DNA of 41,367 bases from Porphyromonadaceae bacterium. Lineage in GTDB: Bacteria; Bacteroidota; Bacteroidia; Bacteroidales; Paludibacteraceae. The stretch's first letter is position 1. Each line of letters starts with the position of its first letter. The position numbers and the translations under genes are program-made. Below the pieces are notes generated by a model that saw only the letters and a program-made list of their open reading frames with translations, had not been told where the DNA came from and did no database searches. Positions 1 through 7,741 of this stretch are shown here, in pieces. The stretch covers positions 1 through 41,367 of the forward strand of contig CAJPNS010000004.1 in assembly GCA_905372135.1 (NCBI GenBank). The letters are read 5' to 3'.

Positions 1-81
1 GCACATATTACTTTTTTGATTTTCATACTAATATGATTTTTATAATGAATAATTTATTTACTTTCTTTCTACATATACAAA

Positions 82-1542
82 TCAATTGCCTGTCGCAGGA
101 CGTCCTACCAGATGTCCCTGACCGATAGCATACACGTCGTCTATTACCATCTGGAAGCTTACAGGTCGGTTTTCGTAGCGTGCTCTCTCTTCGAGTTTAT
201 TTCTATGAAAATCGATAATATCCTTAGTAAAAGGTAGATTACCTATATCGAGTAACCGTACGGCACCCTGATTGTCGCGGGCGGGCATCACTTTACCCGC
301 ATTGTATTTGCTCGGAGCAAAAGGTATATCGATGACACCTGCTTCGAAGGCAGCGACGGTACCCAAAGCAAAATCGCCCTTACCAAGTTCTTCGACCTTG
401 CCCAAGATACATTTCATCTCTTTCTCGATCACTTCGCTCTCCGTAACGACTGCCGGTATCTCTCTGAAATCTTGGTCTTTGAGCATCGAAATCACCTGCT
501 TGGTAGCACGCAATCCGGCAGCGTTTGCCTCTTTTGTAGGTACGCCCATCGCCTCGTGCGGCGTTTTTACTATCACCTTGGTAGCTTTTGCCAATGCAGC
601 AGCTGCCGCTCCCCACGATATAACGCCGAAGGCTTTGGCTTCGTCTTGCGGGAAACCGCCCATCCATTGGTGGAAGACCGTCGTGATACGAACATCTTTG
701 TATCCGAATTTGTCTAAATATTCTCTGGTAACAACAATCAGCGAACGCAGGGCTGCTATGTCCTGAATAAGATTACCGCACTGCCCGTAACCGACGGTGA
801 TGTCTTTGACCCCCTGTTCGGCGGCAAGCAGAGCCTCGATAACGGCAACGGAGTTTGATATACAAGCCGGAATAAGCGTACCCGTAAGCGGACCGAACGG
901 CTCGCGGTTGATAGATACGCCTGCCTCTTCGTACAGCCCCACCAGACGGTCTGTGTATTGCCAATATGCAATGGTTTTCTCTATCGAGTGGTTTTTCGAA
1001 TACGGCACGTTGTACGAAATACCTCCGCCTTCGTACGAAGTAAAGCCACCTGCTATCGATATCTCGGTAAGCAGACGAGCATCGGGAGTACCGTGACGCA
1101 CCTGTACAGGTTTTTTGAGAGCAGATGTTACTATACGGCAAATGTTTACACCATAATTTACGATAGGAAACCCGTTCAACATAGAGCGGTGAGTCTCGCG
1201 GCTCTTCTCGATACCTGTCTCTGCCTCGTGGTAACGATTGAGACGAGTATAGCTATCCACCGTCGTAGGCAGAAGGTCTGCCTCGCCCTCCTCTTCGAGG
1301 TATTGCAATAGTTCTATATGCTCGTTGTGCAGAGCCACCCCTGCACGAGGCTGTATCAGGGTACATCTATTTTCTACGGCTTTTGCAAGTTCGTTGCCGA
1401 ATCTCTTCTCGGGAGCAATAGACTTTTGATACTCTACCGCTTCTTCGAAATTAACTTCGCTGCCTGTTTTCCATTGCGACAGTACTTCGTTGCGTTGTGC
1501 AAAAAAATCGTCGTTCGATAATTTTTTATTTCTAATATCCAT
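82..1542 (-). CDS. glmE: Glutamate mutase epsilon (catalytic) subunit
   Basis: Large subunit of adenosylcobalamin-dependent glutamate mutase (methylaspartate mutase), which interconverts L-glutamate and (2S,3S)-3-methylaspartate by a radical carbon-skeleton rearrangement in the cytoplasm. At 486 residues it has the usual length. The substrate-binding 'arginine claw' known from the Clostridium cochlearium enzyme is present at the same numbering: R66 (QPR), R100 (DSYTR) and R149 (VQVR), plus E171 in SYEGGG. It is the last gene of the glmS-glmL-glmE run, 20 bases after glmL. The next enzyme of the pathway, methylaspartate ammonia-lyase, is not in the window; it could lie just left of base 1. The assignment is very secure; the residue roles come from the characterised homologue. 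Confidence 0.97.
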   Translation of the reverse strand: MDIRNKKLSNDDFFAQRNEVLSQWKTGSEVNFEEAVEYQKSIAPEKRFGNELAKAVENRCTLIQPRAGVALHNEHIELLQYLEEEGEADLLPTTVDSYTRLNRYHEAETGIEKSRETHRSMLNGFPIVNYGVNICRIVTSALKKPVQVRHGTPDARLLTEISIAGGFTSYEGGGISYNVPYSKNHSIEKTIAYWQYTDRLVGLYEEAGVSINREPFGPLTGTLIPACISNSVAVIEALLAAEQGVKDITVGYGQCGNLIQDIAALRSLIVVTREYLDKFGYKDVRITTVFHQWMGGFPQDEAKAFGVISWGAAAAALAKATKVIVKTPHEAMGVPTKEANAAGLRATKQVISMLKDQDFREIPAVVTESEVIEKEMKCILGKVEELGKGDFALGTVAAFEAGVIDIPFAPSKYNAGKVMPARDNQGAVRLLDIGNLPFTKDIIDFHRNKLEERARYENRPVSFQMVIDDVYAIGQGHLVGRPATGN

Positions 1543-1562
1543 TGTATATTTTGTTTGTATAT

Positions 1563-2951
1563 TTATTTAATTTCAGTAATTTCTTTTTTCATTATCCTCA
1601 GAGCCATATCCGGTTCGATGGCACTGAGCAAACCCATCGAGGCAAAAATGTACTTTTTATCGAGCATATATCGGGGTTGCCTCGGTTTGGTCGACAATGC
1701 ATCGTCGGTCTTATCACCGACAGCCCCTTGCAAGATATACGACGGCGAGGCACTGTTGATAATGGCTCCGCCTATTCCGACCACATAAGGCACTGCCGAC
1801 AAGTCTTTTCCGTTGAGTGTAAATATCATTCCGCACGGCGTGTAGGCAGATTGATATATGCCGCAGTGTCGCTCTACGGCTATCTTTATGGCATTATGAG
1901 CCAATGACTCTTCTATTCGCTGGTCGCTACTGCCTGCGGAGGCAATAGTGTCGGGGTTGTCGGAGCAGGTCTTTATCCATCGATGTACGTCTGTAATAGG
2001 CACTTCTATCGCGTCGGCAAGCGACTCCAAGTCTATCTCGTCGACAAGCGAAGACAGGCTATAACGCATACCGAGGTCGCCCTCGACGGTACGTTTGCTG
2101 TAAGGCTCGGGAAGCCCTTTGAGCATTACGTTGTCTATGGTCGGACGTCCGGCAGACATCGAGTATACATCGGTAGTAGCTCCGCCGAGGTCTACGGCAA
2201 GTAGATCGCCAATGCCCGCTTCGTGCTTGGTGCCCCTGCTCAGCAGTTCACAACCGTTGAGAACAGCCAGCGGCGTGGGTATTATCTGGTAGCCGCTCAT
2301 TTGCTGAATGGCAGAGAGCCCTTTTGCCTCGATTATACGGCTGATGAAAAGCTCTTTTATACGCTCTTTGGCGGGAGCGATGTTTATCTTGTTAAACTCG
2401 GGCATCACGTTATCGGTAATGACCCAATTCTTATTCGACGCAGCAAATATCGTCTCCAACTCGTCGGCAGCACTTTTGTTGCCTGCGGCTATGATAGAGA
2501 AGTTCCTATCGATACTGCACAAACGTCGGGCGTTGGCGATGATTACCTCTTTGTTGCCGCCATCGGTACCGCCGCACAGCAACACGAGGTCGGGATTGAT
2601 ACGATATATCTCGTCTTGCTCTGTCTTCGATATCTCGAACGAATAGGTTTTCACTACCTTAGCTCCGGCACTCGATGCCGCCATACGTGCCGCTTTGGCT
2701 GTAAGCTCGGGCACCAAGCCGAGAGCCACCATCTTGAGACCACCTGCGGCACTGCTACAACACAGAAGCCTTTCGTAGTCGAACGCCCCTATCTTATCGG
2801 TCAGAGCAGACAACGCCGAACGAAAACCGTCCATGACGTCGGTCTCTATGGTAGTAAAAGCCGTAGAAGTACCCACTACCGAAGCGGTATCCGTTTCGAT
2901 AGCGGTAAGCTTGGTATATGTACTGCCGAAATCCGCAGTAAGATATCTCAT
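1563..2951 (-). CDS. glmL: GlmL/MutL, probable glutamate mutase reactivating factor
   Basis: A 462-residue protein of the MutL/GlmL family encoded between the two subunits of glutamate mutase. The family has an actin/Hsp70-like ATPase fold and is thought to act as the chaperone that exchanges damaged cobalamin in the mutase. The N-terminal phosphate-binding motif DFGSTYTK (about residues 8-15) and a second one, VDLGGATTDVYS (about residues 252-263), are visible, as expected for this fold. It starts 2 bases after the glmS stop and ends 20 bases before glmE, so the three are almost certainly cotranscribed. The family name is secure; the reactivase role is inferred from context and known homologues. 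Confidence 0.93.
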   Translation of the reverse strand: MRYLTADFGSTYTKLTAIETDTASVVGTSTAFTTIETDVMDGFRSALSALTDKIGAFDYERLLCCSSAAGGLKMVALGLVPELTAKAARMAASSAGAKVVKTYSFEISKTEQDEIYRINPDLVLLCGGTDGGNKEVIIANARRLCSIDRNFSIIAAGNKSAADELETIFAASNKNWVITDNVMPEFNKINIAPAKERIKELFISRIIEAKGLSAIQQMSGYQIIPTPLAVLNGCELLSRGTKHEAGIGDLLAVDLGGATTDVYSMSAGRPTIDNVMLKGLPEPYSKRTVEGDLGMRYSLSSLVDEIDLESLADAIEVPITDVHRWIKTCSDNPDTIASAGSSDQRIEESLAHNAIKIAVERHCGIYQSAYTPCGMIFTLNGKDLSAVPYVVGIGGAIINSASPSYILQGAVGDKTDDALSTKPRQPRYMLDKKYIFASMGLLSAIEPDMALRIMKKEITEIK

Positions 2952-2953
2952 AG

Positions 2954-3367
2954 CTACTTAACCCCTAAAATTTTGTAAAGGTCGGAAATAGTCGTATCTA
3001 TAGATGTACCGGGAGGGTAAACCTTCGTGAAACCCATTGCGGCAAAACGCTTCTCTACATCTTCGAAATTTTGTTTGCCCACAACCAAGTTGCCGCCTGC
3101 AAGCAGAGGAATATCTTTGAGACCTGCCTCGTTGCATTTCTCGCGAAGCCCGTTACAGTCTATCTCACCGTGTCCGTAGAGCGAAGATACCAAGATGGCA
3201 TCTGCCTTTGTCTCTATGGCTGCCTCGATATACTCTTCTTGAGCAACCATAACGCCCAAATTAACTACATTAAAACCGGCTTGCTCCAATGCGTATGTCA
3301 GTATCTTATTACCTACGGCGTGCACATCGGCACCGATAACACCGGTTACAATTGTCTTTTTATCCAT
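2954..3367 (-). CDS. glmS: Glutamate mutase sigma (cobalamin-binding) subunit
   Basis: Small B12-binding subunit of glutamate mutase, 137 residues, the same length as the clostridial protein. The cobalamin-binding signature is complete: DVHAVG (D14-x-H16-x-x-G19, with H16 as the expected lower cobalt ligand), followed by SSLYGHGE (the S-L segment) and LAGGN (the GG segment). It is the promoter-proximal gene of the operon. A good Bacteroidota promoter lies about 30 bases upstream of the ATG. No cobalamin riboswitch is evident in the 254-base upstream gap, so B12 control at this level is not supported by the sequence. Confidence 0.97.
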   Translation of the reverse strand: MDKKTIVTGVIGADVHAVGNKILTYALEQAGFNVVNLGVMVAQEEYIEAAIETKADAILVSSLYGHGEIDCNGLREKCNEAGLKDIPLLAGGNLVVGKQNFEDVEKRFAAMGFTKVYPPGTSIDTTISDLYKILGVK

Positions 3368-3395
3368 TTATAAACCACTCATTAAAAATAACGCA

Positions 3396-3427
3396 CAAAA
3401 GTAGTATTTTTAAATAGAACAGCCAAA
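3396..3427 (-). promoter_or_regulatory. Promoter of glmSLE
   Basis: Reading the minus strand, a -33 TTTG (3424-3427) is followed after 20 bases by TACTTTTG (3396-3403), an exact match to the Bacteroidota -7 box TAnnTTTG. It lies about 30 bases before the glmS start codon. Confidence 0.75.
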
Positions 3428-3571
3428 CAATTCTTTTGAAAGATATCTGTTTTGATGTTAATTAACATCGTATAAAATCAAACGTCTACAATATAATCGC
3501 ATTTAAACATCTACCGCCAAACAACAGTTAAAAAACAACCGAAACATCTCTGTAGCAACAACGAAAATCAT

Positions 3572-3579
3572 TATCTTTG
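3572..3579 (+). promoter_or_regulatory. -7 box upstream of the DUF6078-like gene
   Basis: TATCTTTG matches TAnnTTTG exactly, 42 bases before the ATG at 3622. No convincing -33 TTTG was found at the right distance. Confidence 0.55.
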
Positions 3580-3621
3580 TACATACATTAACGAATCGTT
3601 TAACCAAAAATCATCGATATT

Positions 3622-4080
3622 ATGACACAAAAAGAGTACAAGCAGCTACAATACAACTACGTTCACTGTGCTGGCACGGGGTGCAAGCGGTCGGGCGAAT
3701 GTATGCGACACACTGCATATAAGGCGTTCGTCGAGAGCACCCGACAGAGCTGCAACACCACCAACCCATCGGTAATAACGGGTAGCCAGCCCTGCCCTCT
3801 ATTCGACCTCGAACGACAAGAAACCTACGCTTGGGGCATAACGAACATATATGACAATATTCGTGTTGCCGACTTACACCGAGCAAGGCAAGAGGTTAAG
3901 TCGATATTTGGGTCTAAGACATATTATGATGTAAAATTGCAACGACGCCCGATTACCGAAGCCGAACAAAAAGAGATTCGCCAAGCCCTTACCGAGATGG
4001 GTTACGACGGCAAGGCAATAGAGTTCGACCGCTACGAACAGCAAAATCCTGTCTTTATGCGAATGTATAGGAAAAAGTAA
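3622..4080 (+). CDS. Small cysteine-containing protein, DUF6078-like
   Basis: A 152-residue, probably cytoplasmic protein of unknown function. There is no signal peptide and no membrane segment. The N-terminal half carries five cysteines, C16-x4-C21-x5-C27, then C44 and C58 (PCPLF), which could bind a metal. The C-terminal half is rich in charged residues and ends with an E-x-Q-K-E helix-like segment (PITEAEQKEI). The pattern of N-terminal cysteines followed by CP(L/Y)(F/Y) and a YY segment recalls the DUF6078 family that is common and uncharacterised in Bacteroidales; I recognise the pattern but could not test it. It stands alone, divergent from glmS and convergent with the glycogen operon, with its own promoter. 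That the gene is real is well supported by codon use and by promoter and terminator placement. Confidence 0.8.
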   Translation: MTQKEYKQLQYNYVHCAGTGCKRSGECMRHTAYKAFVESTRQSCNTTNPSVITGSQPCPLFDLERQETYAWGITNIYDNIRVADLHRARQEVKSIFGSKTYYDVKLQRRPITEAEQKEIRQALTEMGYDGKAIEFDRYEQQNPVFMRMYRKK

Positions 4081-4113
4081 TCATCAGGCAATTACCTCCT
4101 AACCTATCCCCGA

Positions 4114-4167
4114 CACTCGTCGACTATTGGAAGCAATCTTCTACTTAGCGACGAGTGCTCTATTTTT
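4114..4167 (+). terminator. Terminator-like hairpin after the DUF6078-like gene
   Basis: CACTCGTCG (4114-4122) is perfectly complementary to CGACGAGTG (4149-4157), giving a 9-bp stem with a 26-base loop, followed by CTCTATTTTT. The loop is long for a classical Rho-independent terminator, so efficiency is uncertain. Confidence 0.5.
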
Positions 4168-4216
4168 ATCTAAGCGATAAAAACGTTCCAACGTAACAAC
4201 TAAGTTTTTCTCAGTA

Positions 4217-4304
4217 TTCCGAATTAGTTCGGGTAAGTTCCCGAATGAGTTCGGGCAAGTTCCCGAATGAGTTCGGGCAAGTCTCCGAATGAGTTCAAAC
4301 AACT
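4217..4304. repeat. Four tandem 22-bp units, each with a short hairpin
   Basis: Four head-to-tail 22-base units start at 4217, 4239, 4261 and 4283. Units 2 and 3 are identical, and units 1 and 4 differ from them at a few bases. Units 2 and 3 contain CCCGAA-TGAG-TTCGGG, a 6-bp stem with a 4-base loop; unit 1 and unit 4 keep part of it. No spacers separate the units, so this is not a CRISPR array. Confidence 0.93.
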
Positions 4305-4309
4305 AATAA

Positions 4310-4342
4310 GAATAATATTCTCCAATACGAAGAATATTATTC
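4310..4342. repeat. 11-bp perfect inverted repeat
   Basis: GAATAATATTC (4310-4320) and GAATATTATTC (4332-4342) are exact reverse complements separated by 11 bases. The following bases are A-rich on the plus strand and there is no T-run after it on either strand, so a terminator role is not supported. Confidence 0.8.
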
Positions 4343-4395
4343 AAAAAAAGAGATGAAAATTTATTCTAAACGAACTATTCCGACCGTCGAATGAA

Positions 4396-5643
4396 TCAGT
4401 CTCCAAGCAGTCGGTCGTAGATGGCTCTGACCTTCTGCCCCGCATACTCCCAGCGGATAGTGTCGACCTCTTTAAGCCCGTTGCGGTGCAACGCCTCGTA
4501 CATAGCAGGGTATTTCACTATGGCGTGTATGTAGTCTGCCATCGTCTGTATGTCCCAATAGTCTGTCTTGATGGCGTGGTGCAGTATCTCGGCACAACCG
4601 CTCTGTTTGCTTATGATAGTCGGCGTACCGCACTGCATCGCCTCCAGCGGCGATATGCCGAACGGCTCGCTCACCGAGGGCATCATATAGACGTCGCTTT
4701 GGGCAAGCATATCGTATACGTCGTCTCCTTTGAGGAAGCCCGTGAAATGAAATCTGTCGGCTATCCCCTTGTGAGCTGCGAGCCTTATCATTTCGTCCAT
4801 CTTATCGCCCGACCCCGCCATAACGAACCGTACGCCTTTGGTCTTCTGCAACACGGTGGAAGCCACCTCTACGAAATATTCGGGTCCCTTTTGCATCGTT
4901 ATCCTGCCCAGAAATGTTACTATCTTGTCCTTGCGGGGTTTCTTGTGGAGTTTGTCTGCACACGCCAGCGGCATAACGGCGTTGTGTACCGTCGTAACCT
5001 TATCGGGCGATATGTTGTACTTCTCTATGACGGTCTTTCGGGTGAGGTTGCTGACGGTGATGATATGGTCTGCCGAGTCCATACCCTGTTTCTCGATACG
5101 GTATACTTCGGGGTTTACCCGTCCGCGGCTGCGGTCGTAGTCTGTGGCGTGGACGTGTATTACAAGCGGTCTGCCCGATATGTTTTTGGCAAAAATACCC
5201 GCAGGATAGGTAAGCCAGTCGTGCGAATGTATTATGTCGAACTCCAACGAATGAGCCAAAACACTCGCCACCGCCTCGTAGTTGTATATCTCCTCGAACA
5301 AATTCGGCGGATAGATGCCCGAAAACTCCACACAACCGATGTCGTTTACCCCGATACGTGTAAAGTCGTATCGTATTCCGCTGCGGAAGCGAAAATATTC
5401 GTCGGCATTGCTCGTGCGTTCCATAGCGTATTCGTACGAAATATCACGCCACACTATCGGCACCGAATTGGCTCCTATTATACGGAGAAAACTCGTGTCT
5501 TCGTCGCCGTGAGGCTTGGGGATAACGAACGTTATCTGCATATCTTTCTGTACAGCCATACCTTTGGTAAGCCCGTAGCTTGCCGTGCCGAGTCCTCCGA
5601 GTATATGGGGCGGAAACTCCCAACCGAACATCAGTGCTTTCAT
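4396..5643 (-). CDS. GT4 glycosyltransferase, glycogen synthase-like
   Basis: A 415-residue GT-B fold glycosyltransferase, family GT4-like, cytoplasmic. The N-terminus FGWEFPPHILGGLG is the glycine-rich acceptor loop of the starch/glycogen synthase type. HSHDWLTYPA and HVHATDYDRSRG follow. The C-terminal donor-nucleotide region shows FLGRITMQKG and the E-x7-E motif EPFGISPLEA. Its start codon overlaps the stop of the debranching enzyme by 4 bases (ATGA), and this gene pair is common in Bacteroidetes, where it is assigned to glycogen or alpha-glucan turnover. The specific substrate (UDP-glucose or ADP-glucose, glycogen or maltooligosaccharide) cannot be read from the sequence. The GH57 amylase gene that I recall often following in relatives is absent here. 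Confidence 0.87.
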   Translation of the reverse strand: MKALMFGWEFPPHILGGLGTASYGLTKGMAVQKDMQITFVIPKPHGDEDTSFLRIIGANSVPIVWRDISYEYAMERTSNADEYFRFRSGIRYDFTRIGVNDIGCVEFSGIYPPNLFEEIYNYEAVASVLAHSLEFDIIHSHDWLTYPAGIFAKNISGRPLVIHVHATDYDRSRGRVNPEVYRIEKQGMDSADHIITVSNLTRKTVIEKYNISPDKVTTVHNAVMPLACADKLHKKPRKDKIVTFLGRITMQKGPEYFVEVASTVLQKTKGVRFVMAGSGDKMDEMIRLAAHKGIADRFHFTGFLKGDDVYDMLAQSDVYMMPSVSEPFGISPLEAMQCGTPTIISKQSGCAEILHHAIKTDYWDIQTMADYIHAIVKYPAMYEALHRNGLKEVDTIRWEYAGQKVRAIYDRLLGD

Positions 5644-7592
5644 CGTTGTTGTGTGTCGTTGTTTTCGTTATTTATAATCCGTGCGATACGCAGTATCTCT
5701 GCAACGGTCGGAGCGTAGCTCATTCCGCCGTGTCCTTTGAACGGCGGGTTGCCGTCGTAGAGTTCCGACAGTGTGCCGACGGTCAGCTCGGTCAGTTCGT
5801 TCTCGTAGCCTGCAAAGAAGCGACGAAGAAATTGTGCGGCACTGTTTTTGTACACCTTCATATATGCGTCGGCGTACGCCCCCGACAGAAATGGCCACAC
5901 CGGTCCGTTGTGGTAGTTGTGGTTGCGTTCGTACATTCCGCCGACGTAGTTAGGACGATACATACCGCTCTTGGGGCTTAACGAATGAAGCCCTTTTACC
6001 GTCAGCAACTCGCGTGTGATGATGTCGAGTACCGATTTCTGTTGTTTCGCATCGAGGGGCGAATAGGGCAACGACACGGCAAAAATCATATTCGGACGTA
6101 CCTCCACATCGCGGTAAGCGCCGTCGATATAGTCGTACAGATATGTGCCGTTCCAGAAGTTGTCCACAAAGGCACTGCCCGTATGCGATGCCCGATACGC
6201 AAGCCTGTCGGCAACGCTGTTGTCGCCCATAGCCGATGCTATTTTCGCTCCGAAGCAGAGTGCGTTGTACCAAAGAGCATTGAACTCTACGATATAGCCC
6301 GTTCGAGGCGTTATAGGCTGTCGGTTTTCGGTAGCGTTCATCCAAGTGGCAGCTACCGTAGTACCGCCGGTATAGAGCAGACCGTTGTCGTGAACGAAGA
6401 GGTTTGGGTGTTTCTGTTTTTCGATGAAATCTATTACTTCCAGCATAAGCCTGCCATACTTTGCCGCAGCCTGCTCTACGGAGGTATATATGGCATATTG
6501 CTGAATATTCCACATAAACCACAGCGGACAGTCGGGGACGTACGTCTCTATGTAGTCGGTCGAATAGTCGTTGCCGCTTATGTAGTCTGCCGCCATTTTG
6601 GTCATCGTGGCAAACATACGCTCGAACCCGTCGATATTGCCGACGCTGAGGGTCGCTCCGGGCAACGACAGCAGTGCGTCGCGCACCCTGAAGGTAAACC
6701 ACGGGTAACCGGCAACAATATAGAGGTCGCCGTTCTTTTCGACAAAAAACTGTTCGGCTGCGTTTACGAGGCAGTTCTCGAAAGAGTCGTTCGGCTTGGT
6801 CTGTTTCAGCTCACGGTTGAAGAGGCTTTTTATCGTTCGGGGGTTAATGTCTTTTGTGCCTGCCGCGAACACTACCGACTCGCCGCTCTGCATCGTCAGC
6901 TCGAAGTATCCGGGAGCGAACAAATCCTCTTTGTAGTATAAGCCACGTTCCTGCTCTTTGGGGTATTCCACACCTTTGTTCCAAGCGGGCAGGTATACGA
7001 ATTTGCTCTTTTTACTCGTCTGCATAGCAAGCTGCGGGTATTTGTCGTACAGACAGAACGCTACTCCGTTCTCTACATTGGAGAAGTCTTTGCGGATACG
7101 ATTGTTTTCGTAGGTAAGGAAGTGTATGCCTCGGAACGCCAAAAGCGGTTTCAGACGTAATGTCGTATGCGAGTGAGCCTCCAGCAGCGTATAACGTATC
7201 AGTACTCTGTCTTCGTCTTCCACCAGCAGTCGTTCTTTTTTCAGTATCACGCCGCCGACGCGGTATATCGTCGTGGGTACCGTATCTACGTGAAATTCTC
7301 TGATATACTTGTGTCCGCCCGGTGCAAAACAGTCGGGTCCGTACTTGTGTATACCCAGATTGAACTCCGCTCCGTACTGAATGACGGTCTCGTCGAGCGA
7401 CGACAACAATACGTGGTTGTAACCGTCTACCTCAGGCACGGGAGTCACCAAATAACCGTGATACTTGCGAGTATTGCAGTCTACTACCGACGAACTCATA
7501 TACGAACCGTTCCTGTTGGTCCGCAGAAACTCTTTCGATAGCGACTTTTCGAGATTCATCAGCAACGTACGGTCGAATTTTAAGTAACTCAT
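5640..7592 (-). CDS. Amylo-alpha-1,6-glucosidase (glycogen debranching enzyme)
   Basis: Bacterial glycogen debranching enzyme of the GDE/AGL type, about 650 residues, removing alpha-1,6 branches from glycogen. The N-terminal domain begins with the family signature EFLRTNRNGSY and NTRKYHGYLV (about residues 22-47). The C-terminal (alpha/alpha)6 catalytic domain shows AGYPWFTFRVRDAL, GLLYTG, TWMNA and NYHNGPVWPFLSGAY. The reading frame is open further upstream to 7670, but I place the start at 7592 because a consensus promoter lies at 7617-7647, inside that extension, and the extra 26 residues are not family-like. It is first in a two-gene operon with the GT4 enzyme, overlapping it by 4 bases. 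Confidence 0.93.
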   Translation of the reverse strand: MSYLKFDRTLLMNLEKSLSKEFLRTNRNGSYMSSSVVDCNTRKYHGYLVTPVPEVDGYNHVLLSSLDETVIQYGAEFNLGIHKYGPDCFAPGGHKYIREFHVDTVPTTIYRVGGVILKKERLLVEDEDRVLIRYTLLEAHSHTTLRLKPLLAFRGIHFLTYENNRIRKDFSNVENGVAFCLYDKYPQLAMQTSKKSKFVYLPAWNKGVEYPKEQERGLYYKEDLFAPGYFELTMQSGESVVFAAGTKDINPRTIKSLFNRELKQTKPNDSFENCLVNAAEQFFVEKNGDLYIVAGYPWFTFRVRDALLSLPGATLSVGNIDGFERMFATMTKMAADYISGNDYSTDYIETYVPDCPLWFMWNIQQYAIYTSVEQAAAKYGRLMLEVIDFIEKQKHPNLFVHDNGLLYTGGTTVAATWMNATENRQPITPRTGYIVEFNALWYNALCFGAKIASAMGDNSVADRLAYRASHTGSAFVDNFWNGTYLYDYIDGAYRDVEVRPNMIFAVSLPYSPLDAKQQKSVLDIITRELLTVKGLHSLSPKSGMYRPNYVGGMYERNHNYHNGPVWPFLSGAYADAYMKVYKNSAAQFLRRFFAGYENELTELTVGTLSELYDGNPPFKGHGGMSYAPTVAEILRIARIINNENNDTQQR

Positions 7593-7616
7593 AGCAATAA
7601 CCTGTGAAATTTTTCC

Positions 7617-7647
7617 CAAAGGTATCAAAAAAATATCAGACGACAAA
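7617..7647 (-). promoter_or_regulatory. Promoter of the glycogen debranching operon
   Basis: On the minus strand, TTTG (7644-7647), 19 bases, then TACCTTTG (7617-7624), an exact TAnnTTTG match about 25 bases before the ATG at 7592. It decides the start codon of the debranching enzyme. Confidence 0.78.
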
Positions 7648-7656
7648 AGAATGTTT

Positions 7657-7689
7657 TTTGCAAAAAACAAAGAAAAAGATTTAACTTTG
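7657..7689 (+). promoter_or_regulatory. Promoter of the PAP2/eptA operon
   Basis: TTTG (7657-7660), a 21-base spacer, then TAACTTTG (7682-7689). It lies back-to-back with, and about 10 bases from, the divergent promoter of the glycogen operon, 53 bases before the ATG at 7742. Confidence 0.75.
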
Positions 7690-7741
7690 CGTACTAATAT
7701 AGTCTATAGAGCAGTATAGTATATACCGCAAAAGCAATAAT

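Larger units (their letters stand above)
4081..4395. other. Convergent intergenic region with hairpins and tandem repeat
   Basis: These 315 bases separate two convergent genes and carry no open frame that looks coding. They hold a terminator-like hairpin (4114-4167), a second AT-rich palindrome (TTTTTATC at 4163-4170 with GATAAAAA at 4176-4183), a four-unit 22-bp tandem repeat (4217-4304) and an 11-bp inverted repeat (4310-4342). Confidence 0.8.

Noticed and set aside
3368..3621. Cobalamin riboswitch upstream of glmS
   Set aside because: No B12-box-like segment or suitable stems were recognised; the region is AT-rich with two divergent promoters.
4217..4304. CRISPR array
   Set aside because: Four contiguous 22-base units without spacers and no cas genes nearby.
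4310..4342. Inverted repeat as a terminator
   Set aside because: No T-run follows on either strand; kept only as an inverted repeat.
4486..5718. Long plus-strand open frame (410 codons) opposite the GT4 gene
   Set aside because: It is antisense to a gene with clear family motifs. The absence of stops follows from the codon preference of the real gene; the product has no recognisable features.
7593..7670. N-terminal extension of the debranching enzyme
   Set aside because: The extension contains the TTTG-N19-TACCTTTG promoter and does not match the family.
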